Origin: Hsuehochloa calcarea
Lineage: Eukaryota > Streptophyta > Magnoliopsida > Poales > Poaceae
DNA: 64,000 nt
Reading direction: 5' to 3'
Assembly (NCBI GenBank): GCA_036346395.1
Contig: JAYEVG010000059.1
Location: 28,302 to 92,301, forward strand
The notes below the pieces were generated by a model. That model made no database searches. It saw nothing but the letters and a program-made list of their open reading frames with translations, and was not told the origin of the DNA. Within the stretch, counting starts at the first letter, position 1, and each line of letters opens with the position of its first letter. Shown here piece after piece: positions 57,431 to 64,000 of the stretch. The position numbers and the translations under genes are program-made.

Positions 57431-60400
57431 CAAAGAGGAAAACTGTTTGATCTAAAGGCTTGGTAAGAATATCCTTGCTTGAGCTTCTGACTTCACGAAG
57501 TGCATCACAATATCACCTTTTTCAACATGATCTTAAGGAAGTGAAAGCGAATGTCTATGTGCTTAGTCCTAGAATGTTGTAATCGGGTTTTTAGCAATAT
57601 TAATAGCGTAGTGTTATCACGTAAAAGAGGAACACTAGCAAAGTTTAACCCATAATCTTTCAAAGTGGACGCTATCCACAAAATCAAGCTACAAAGAACT
57701 AGCGTTAGCCTACATACTCCGCTTCAAAGAAGTGGATTGTGCAATGAAGATCGCTTCCTAGAAGACCAAGATACAAGTGAAGTGCCTAGAAGTGACAGTG
57801 CCCGAGGTACTCTTCCTATCTAACCGATAAACCGCAAAATCGAATCAAAACCTCTAATGGACAATGTCAAGAGCAGAATACCAAATGCCATATAAGAGGG
57901 TAGAGTGTAAATACCGAATATGCGCTAACGGCTTGGCGATGGGAAGTTCTCGAGACGCTCAAATCTTGCACAAAGACATACCGTGAAGTGAATGTCGGCC
58001 TCGAGGTCACAAATATAGAAGAGAGCCGATCATGTCATGCAGATACAGCGCGTTGATCCACGACTTCTCCTTCCTCATCCGATCCAAAACAATGGTTGCC
58101 ATGGAGTGGAAATTGGCTTGTCACCCATGTTGAAGCGCTAAGTAGATCTTTAGTGTACTTACGTCGATGGATGAAAGTTCCTTCCTTGCATTGCTTGATT
58201 TGAAGTCCCAAAAAGTAATTAAGCTCTCCCATCATACTCATCTCAAATTTCCTGGACATAGTGTCGTAAAAGTCGGAAACAAGAGCATTAGAGGAACCAC
58301 CAAAGATAATATCATCCACATAAATTTGAGCAAGGTGAAGTCATTGTCACGCCTAAGAATAAATAGAGTTTTATCCACTTTACCCATCTCAAAATTATTT
58401 TTAAGCAAGAAGGTCTTAAGTCTATCATACTGTGCTCTAGGGGCTTGTTTAAGACCATATAATGCTTTAGATAGCTTGAAAACACGATTTGATATTTAGG
58501 ATCCTCAAAACCAGGGGTTGCTTAACATACACTTCCTCATCTATGAAACCATTTAAAAGGCACTTTTAACATCCATCCGATATAATTTAAAACCTTTTGA
58601 TGCAGCAAATGCAAGGTATCGCGTAATGGCTTCTAGTCTAGCAACAGAGCAAATGTCTCATCAAAATCTAACCCCTCAACTTGGTCAAACCCCGAGCTAC
58701 TAATCTGCCTTATTTCTAACCACGTAACCATCCTCACCTTGTTTATTCTTAAACACCCAACGGGTTCCTATAACATTATGACCACTAGAGGTTCTACTAG
58801 GTTCCAAACTTTGTTTCTTTCGAAATTCTCTAACTCCTCATGCATGGCATTTACCCAACTAGAATCGATAAAGCATGTGATATATCGCGGGTTCAAAAGA
58901 AGCAACAAAAGCCGAATGAGAGTAGAGATTTGGATCATTATACCCGAGCGAGTGACTCGCCATGTAGGTTACCTATTATCCTGCTCCGAGGATGCCGCTC
59001 TGAATGCGGTGGAGCGCCCGGGTGAGATGTCGCTTTTTCGACCTCAGCAGTGCATCGATGATGATGATGCAAGCAGAGCCTCAACCAAGGTGAAGTAGAC
59101 GAGTGTGTTCTTGTATCAATATGGGCGCCTACAAAGCAGCAGATGAGGGAATGACATTAGCTTCGTCCTCATCTTCCTCCACAAAAATACTCACACCAGA
59201 ATCATCTCAGAGTAATTGATCTAGCCTGTGGCTAGTCTCATCAAAAGTGACATTACAAGTCTCCCGAATAATGTTAGTCTCAGATTAAAAACTCGAAAGC
59301 CCTCGAATGAGCAGATAACCCGTAAATACCCCATCAAAAGTTCTTGATTCAAATTTATCTAAGTTGCCTGTCTTAAGGATAAAACATTTTGATCCAAAAC
59401 TGGAAATGCTAAACAGAGGGTTTTCTACCAAAACGAAGCACATAAGGAGTCTTGCCTAAAGAAGGTCTCAAAAGACACGATTGGCAATATGACAAGCAGA
59501 GTAATAGCTTCGCCCAAAATCTCCTCTGTGTTATACTCGCCTAGCATCGCCCTAGCCATTTCGACTAAGGTCATATTCTTCCTTTCCACCACGCCATTTT
59601 GTTGAGGGACGTGTGGAGAGGAGAATCGATGCTCAATACCACGCCAAAGACAAAATAAGCAAAAGAAGCATTTTTGAACTCCGTGCCATTATCACTGCGA
59701 ATCGCTCTCAAAGCACCGAGAAGCTCGAAGCCAAACGAAGAACAAGGTCATGAAAATAACCAAAAGCTTCATCTTTTGAAGTAAGAAAGAACACCCTGTA
59801 TATCTTGAAAGATCATCGACTATGACTAGAATATACCATTTTCCACCAACCGACGGACTCTAGCAGACCAACAAGATCCATATGAAGCAAATTGGTATCT
59901 GGTCCGCTACCATAACCATAGTCACTGTAAGGGTGTGAGGCAAGAACTTGTTTGCCATGCCTATGTGGGCGCACATAACGCATCTTTGATGACTTTGAGT
60001 TTGGGCAAACCTCTCATAAGATCAAGGTTGCTAACTCGCGTCGGATGATCAAAACCAATGTGCCCCAAACGTCGATGCCAAAGCGTAAATCGTAAGAAGA
60101 TGTAAGCAAACATTTAAGAGATCCAAAGAAGAGATTCAAAAATCACCCAAAATTCTACCAACTCTAGAGATTCCAAACACAAGCTCACCAAGAGAATCAA
60201 GCACACGACAAGCATTTTTCTTAAAAGCAGCCTCATAACCATCATCAAGAAGTGAGAAGCGTAAAGAAGATTATACCTAAGCTTGTCCACAAGAGCGACA
60301 TCCTTTAGAATGAATTTGTTGTTTACCCTAATTGATCCTGCTCCTTCAATTCGCCCTTGTGTATCATCTCCAAAAGTGATGAAGTCATCACCGCTGCGTG

Positions 60401-60470
60401 AAAGAGGTGAACCATTTTGAGTTCCCGGTCATGTGGCGTGAACATCCGGAATCAACGAACCACGTGTTCT
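57431..60470 (-). pseudogene. Right-unit copia pol, heavily frameshifted
   Basis: In minus-strand order: protease WFVDSGCSRHMTGNS (about 60420-60470), GAG-pre-integrase WHRRLGHIGFDHPTRVSNLDL (about 60000-60080), integrase with RAIRSDNGTEFKN (about 59675-59712) and SPRVPQQNGVVERKN (about 59575-59625), reverse transcriptase with GTRWVFKNK (about 58740-58770), LYRMDVKSAFLNG (about 58550-58600) and the active site MDDIIFGGSS (58290-58319), and RNase H with LRDNTTLL and HIDIRFHFL (57510-57640). Together these would cut, copy and insert the element. Small gaps break the frame about every 100-300 bp. Confidence 0.85.
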
Positions 60471-61595
60471 TCCCCTTTCCGCGATAATCCTCATCATCAT
60501 CAATGTCGCTTGTCGCCCATGAAGCACATGCCCGGTGAAGTCTTTGGCCTTCCTTTCTTTTTGCCTTGAGGGATCTCCTCCTCCTTGTCCTCCTCACTCC
60601 CGGTATCCACATCGCTCAAGGATTGATCCTCAAAGCGCAAGGACCCGGTGAGCAGCCTTCACAAGCTTATTAGCCTCATACCTTGATTTGTTGAAAGGAG
60701 GCTTCTTCCAAGTCGGCTTTCCTTCCTTATGATTGCTCTTACCTTTCACTTGGGGCAATTTGCCTGATATGATTGAGCTCACCACATTCATAGCATGTCA
60801 CCGGACCACCTCTCTTTTGTTTCTCACATTATTGTAGGCCCGTGTGAATTTTTTAGCTAGAAGAGCTAACTCGTTTTCAGAATACTTTCAAGCTCCTCTT
60901 CATGAATAGCGGATAAACAAGCAAATGAAAATCCGTAAGAAGATTCAAAAGAGTCATCAAAAGCCTTTTGAGAGGATCGCTACCAAAGCTAAATTATCTT
61001 TCTTGGGATGATCAACTCTTTTAATTTCATGAGTCTTGAGTTTACTATAAAGCAATTCTAAAGTAAGACTTGAAAGATCAACATTTTCCTCTATAGCAGT
61101 AGCTTTCATCTCCCACTCCTTGGTGTTGATTGCAGCCAAGAGATGGGTGGCATTTTCAGATTGAGAATATTCAATATCAACAGCTTTCATTTGATTAATT
61201 ACTTTATTAAAGCGACTGAAAATGTCATCGATGCTCTCTCCAGGACGCATCTCGAATTTATTGTATTCACGCTTGTAAATAGTTTGGCGCACCTTTTGAT
61301 TTGGGACGAACCTCATGATATGTTTCGAGAGTGTTCCAAATTTCATGCGCAGTTGAAAGATTACAAATTCGATCATATTCTTGTCTACCAAGTGTACCAT
61401 ATAAAAGATTCTTAGCCTTATTGTTGTTAGCCAAAAGAATTGCAGAAGCAGGTGTAGCAATTTCAGAATAACCAATGGCTCTAACAACATCCCAAATAGC
61501 TTGTCCTCGCTCTCAAGAAAGACGCGCATACGATTCTTCCAATAGGCATAGTCGTGCCCATCGAAGATATGCGGTTTAGTAGAAAACTTATCCAT
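60388..61595 (-). pseudogene. Right-unit gag with C-terminal deletion
   Basis: ATG 61595 (MDKFSTKPHIFDGHDYAYW) starts a copia gag with EYNKFEMRPGESIDDIFSRFN (about 61210-61275) and LLAAINTKEWEMKATAIEEN (about 61090-61150). The frame is lost near 60957; a degraded first knuckle is near 60790. At about 60500 the acidic SDIDDDE stretch is joined directly to DYRGKGKNTWFVDSGC of protease, so the coiled-coil and second knuckle present in the left unit (56170-55011) are missing. Confidence 0.8.
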
Positions 61596-61639
61596 CGCCA
61601 AAGTCAAAGGACCGGTTAAGATCAAGATTGAACTAACCG

Positions 61640-61650
61640 GCTCGATACCA
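61640..61650 (-). other. Primer binding site with one-base loss
   Basis: Minus strand TGGTATCGAGC followed by CGGTTAG; equals TGGTATCAGAGC without one A. Two bases inside the LTR start at 61653. Confidence 0.8.
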
Positions 61651-61652
61651 CT

Positions 61653-63430
61653 TGTTGGACCGTAAAGGCGACTAGAGGGGGTGAATAGGAGCACGCCACT
61701 TTTCACAAATTATGAACTCAAAACAATTTCACTCCAAGAGCTATTAGAAAGCTATGAAGATCAATATACCAAGACAATGAAGACTAGTATTGAATCCAAT
61801 AAAACCCCTAAGCAATGCGACAATAATCAAGCAAGAATCAAAGCAACACAAGTCCCGCGGCTCGACCTCCTCTAGTGAACCGGTCGGACCGATTGCGGGC
61901 GGTCGGACCATTGTTATATCAAGGGCGGTCGGACCGCCCGAAATCGATCGGACCGGTGGTGACGGGCGGTCGGACCGCGATCTACGTAACCGATTCAAAC
62001 AAAGAAATCAGCCGATGACGGTTGCAATTAGGTCTAACTTTTGATTCTCAACTCCAAACTTCACGAAACTTTGCACACACCTTCTCTATACTATTGAGGA
62101 CCTATTCCAATCGAATATTATGATAATTCTTGGAACGATCTTGAGCAATTACCAATTGATTAACAGAAGGTCTAAAACCGGGCAAGAACGAAAACTTGAT
62201 CCTAAAGCTTGTTCGTGAGGGATTGATGATCAAGATGATGCTAGATAGATTCACACATATCACAGCAAGCTAATTCACGTGAAAGAATCAATCACAAACT
62301 CGCGGATCAAAGAAAGCCCTAAAAACACGAAATTGAAAGCAAGAACGAAAAGAGACTTATCTCAAGCAAACCTTGCATAGATTGATTTCGTGATTGTTGC
62401 TGGATTACATCCACACCATCATGGATCAGTGGACAATCAAAGATCACGAAATTCACCACAAACCATCAAGAGCCCTTGCCTCCACCTCAACTCCCCTAAA
62501 GACAATTAGGGTTTTGAAACATAAAAGGCGAGGGAGAGAGAGGTGCAGCCACCATCTCCTCCTATTTATAGTGGAGGCCTAAAACTCTTAGGGTTTGACT
62601 TAATTGGGCTCCCGTTAAGGCCCACTAACAAACGGGTCACACACGCACGCTTCGCAAAGCGCCGTCTTTAACCTTTTGACCTAAACCGCTTCACCATGCA
62701 TCATGGATTCGCCAATAGGTCACCCTTGTCCATCTTGTGTCACGCTTGAGTCGTTGACCTCACCCGCATCGCCGATCGCTCGACCTCAACTCTTCACGCC
62801 TAGTCCCGATTCTCCTCGCCGCTGACCGCCGCTGACCACCAAGCTACCGCACAACCACGCATAAGAAAACACGATTCGGGAACAAGTTCTTCACAACTTG
62901 ACCCATGTTAGTCAAAACATGCATCATGCAAATCATATGCCATGAAACCAATGACTTTGATCTAACAAAACAACATCGCCACGGTTGGCCGACGCTCAGT
63001 AGTTCACGGTCCGACCGCCAGTGAGCGGCCGATCGCTTCCATGGCTCTGGCCGGACCGCTCCCCCGTGAGCCGGCCGACCGCCTTTAGACTTAGCCAAAT
63101 TCAAGCTCCCAAAATCCAAACCTTCCGAAACTTTAAACCAATAGAACTTTTCACCGAGACTCCAACCAAGTGCATTGGGATCCCCTTACTTGTCTACAAC
63201 ACCTATTTTTGGCCCACTGATTTGAACACTTTTGGTTATCGCCGTCCGATCGCTTCACTGGCCGGCCCGACCGATTTGGGACCGGTCGGACCGCTGTGCA
63301 AGGACCGGTCGGACCGCCCCGAGCAAGAAGCTCAGAACTTTGTCGAAAACGCGTGAAACGACAAACCGTAAACGCCATTGCCAATTGTCACATCATCCTA
63401 AGATCCGAGCATATCCCCATGAAATCCACA
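61653..63430 (-). repeat. 5' LTR of the family B tandem
   Basis: 1778 bp from TGTTGGACCG to ATGAAATCCACA. It differs from the 3' LTR by many small gaps, densest in the palindrome clusters (61860-61985, 63000-63085, 63240-63320). Confidence 0.95.
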
Positions 63431-64000
63431 AGTATTGAATCCAATTAAATCCCTAAACAAAATAACAAAATCAACTAAGATTGCAAAACTCAAAGCACGG
63501 CGGTCTCGACTCGACCTACCCGTTGGACCGATTGTCGCAGGCGGTCGACTGGCCATTGTTATCAAGGGTCGGACCGCCCAAAATCGGTCCGACTGGTGAT
63601 GATGGCGGATCGACCTGGCCGACTCGTAACCGATCTCAAAAGCAAGAAATCACCGATGACGGTTGCAATTAGGTCAAACTTTGATTCTCAACTCCAAACT
63701 TTATGAAAATTTGCACACACCTTCTCTATGCTATTGAGGACCTATTCCAATCGAATATTATGATAATTCTTGGATAGATCCCGAGCAATTGCCAATTGAA
63801 TAATGTAAGGTCTAAAACCGCAAGAACGAAAACTTGATCCTAATGCTTGTTCGTAAGAGATTGATGATCAAGAAGATGCTAGATAGATTCACACATATCA
63901 CAGCAAGCTAATTCACGTGAAAGAATCAATCACAAACTTGCGGATCAAAAGAAGCCCTAAAATCACGAAATTGAAAGCAAGAACGAAAAGAGACTTATCT
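63431..64000 (-). repeat. Truncated family B LTR abutting the 5' LTR
   Basis: AGTATTGAATCCAATTAAAT at 63431 corresponds to 51051 in the 3' LTR, so the first 138 bp of the LTR are missing. The alignment continues to the window end (64000 matches about 51624). Identity to 50913-52730 is high outside the palindrome cluster. Confidence 0.9.

Larger units (their letters stand above)
50913..63430 (-). mobile_element. Ty1/copia family B chimeric tandem element
   Basis: A minus-strand element with LTRs at both ends. Between them are two units joined head to tail at about 57100: the right unit has gag N-part, protease, integrase, reverse transcriptase, RNase H and 3' region; the left unit has gag, protease and 3' region. 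The left flank in the Tat-like integrase is GCAAC. The right flank is another LTR fragment, so the second target duplication is not seen. Confidence 0.85.

Overview
The window is repeat-dense plant nuclear DNA, almost certainly from a grass (Poaceae, possibly Oryza-like). The reasons are its retroelement families: long-LTR Ty1/copia elements with a TGGTATCAGAGC primer site and several polypurine tracts (Sirevirus/Maximus-like), Ty3/gypsy elements with TGTAACACCC-type LTRs, a Tat/Grande-like gypsy element with a spliced antisense ORF, a RICESLEEPER-like hAT remnant and a LINE tail. I see no rRNA or tRNA gene, no organellar or bacterial DNA and no intact host gene. One stretch (22.64-24.76 kb) could be a broken host gene for a membrane protein.

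Layout. 0-5.8 kb: a decayed gypsy/copia mixture with a solo LTR of copia family B (1903-3647, perfect 5-bp target duplication). 5.84-6.70 kb: LINE 3' end. 6.70-15.49 kb: a plus-strand family B copia element with 5' LTR, primer site and gag. Its pol and part of its 3' LTR are replaced by one gypsy LTR, and a second solo LTR sits in the 3' LTR. 15.5-20.4 kb: LTR-derived sequence with a hairpin array and a 424-bp tandem duplication. 20.4-21.8 kb: hAT fragment. 21.8-22.6 kb: gypsy gag fragment. 22.6-24.8 kb: possible host gene remnant. 24.76-43.73 kb: a minus-strand copia family A tandem that lacks pol but keeps gag and an extra ORF. Its right LTR is split by a complete 10-kb gypsy element (32760-42746, target duplication CTTCA), which itself holds a 3' copia fragment. 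43.73-50.91 kb: the 3' half of a minus-strand Tat-like gypsy element with a multi-exon ORF antisense to pol. 50.91-64.0 kb: a minus-strand family B copia tandem made of two complementary, internally deleted units, then part of another LTR.

All coding sequences are remnants or degraded. Insertion order can be read from the nesting. Family A copia came first. The gypsy element and the Tat-like element landed in it. The family B tandem then landed in the Tat-like integrase. Several copies in the right half differ from their partners by small changes concentrated at CAG/CTG, including both primer sites that read TGGTATCGAGC. This looks more like a sequencing or consensus artefact than decay.

The most unusual signals are short palindromes built into LTRs: CGGAA-S-TTCCG in family A, CGGTC-S-GACCG in family B, and a 29-bp-period GTCGTA...TACGAC hairpin array in the Tat-like LTR. 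The last recurs in the introns of the antisense ORF. Statements about family membership come from recognition by eye of motifs and need database comparison to confirm.
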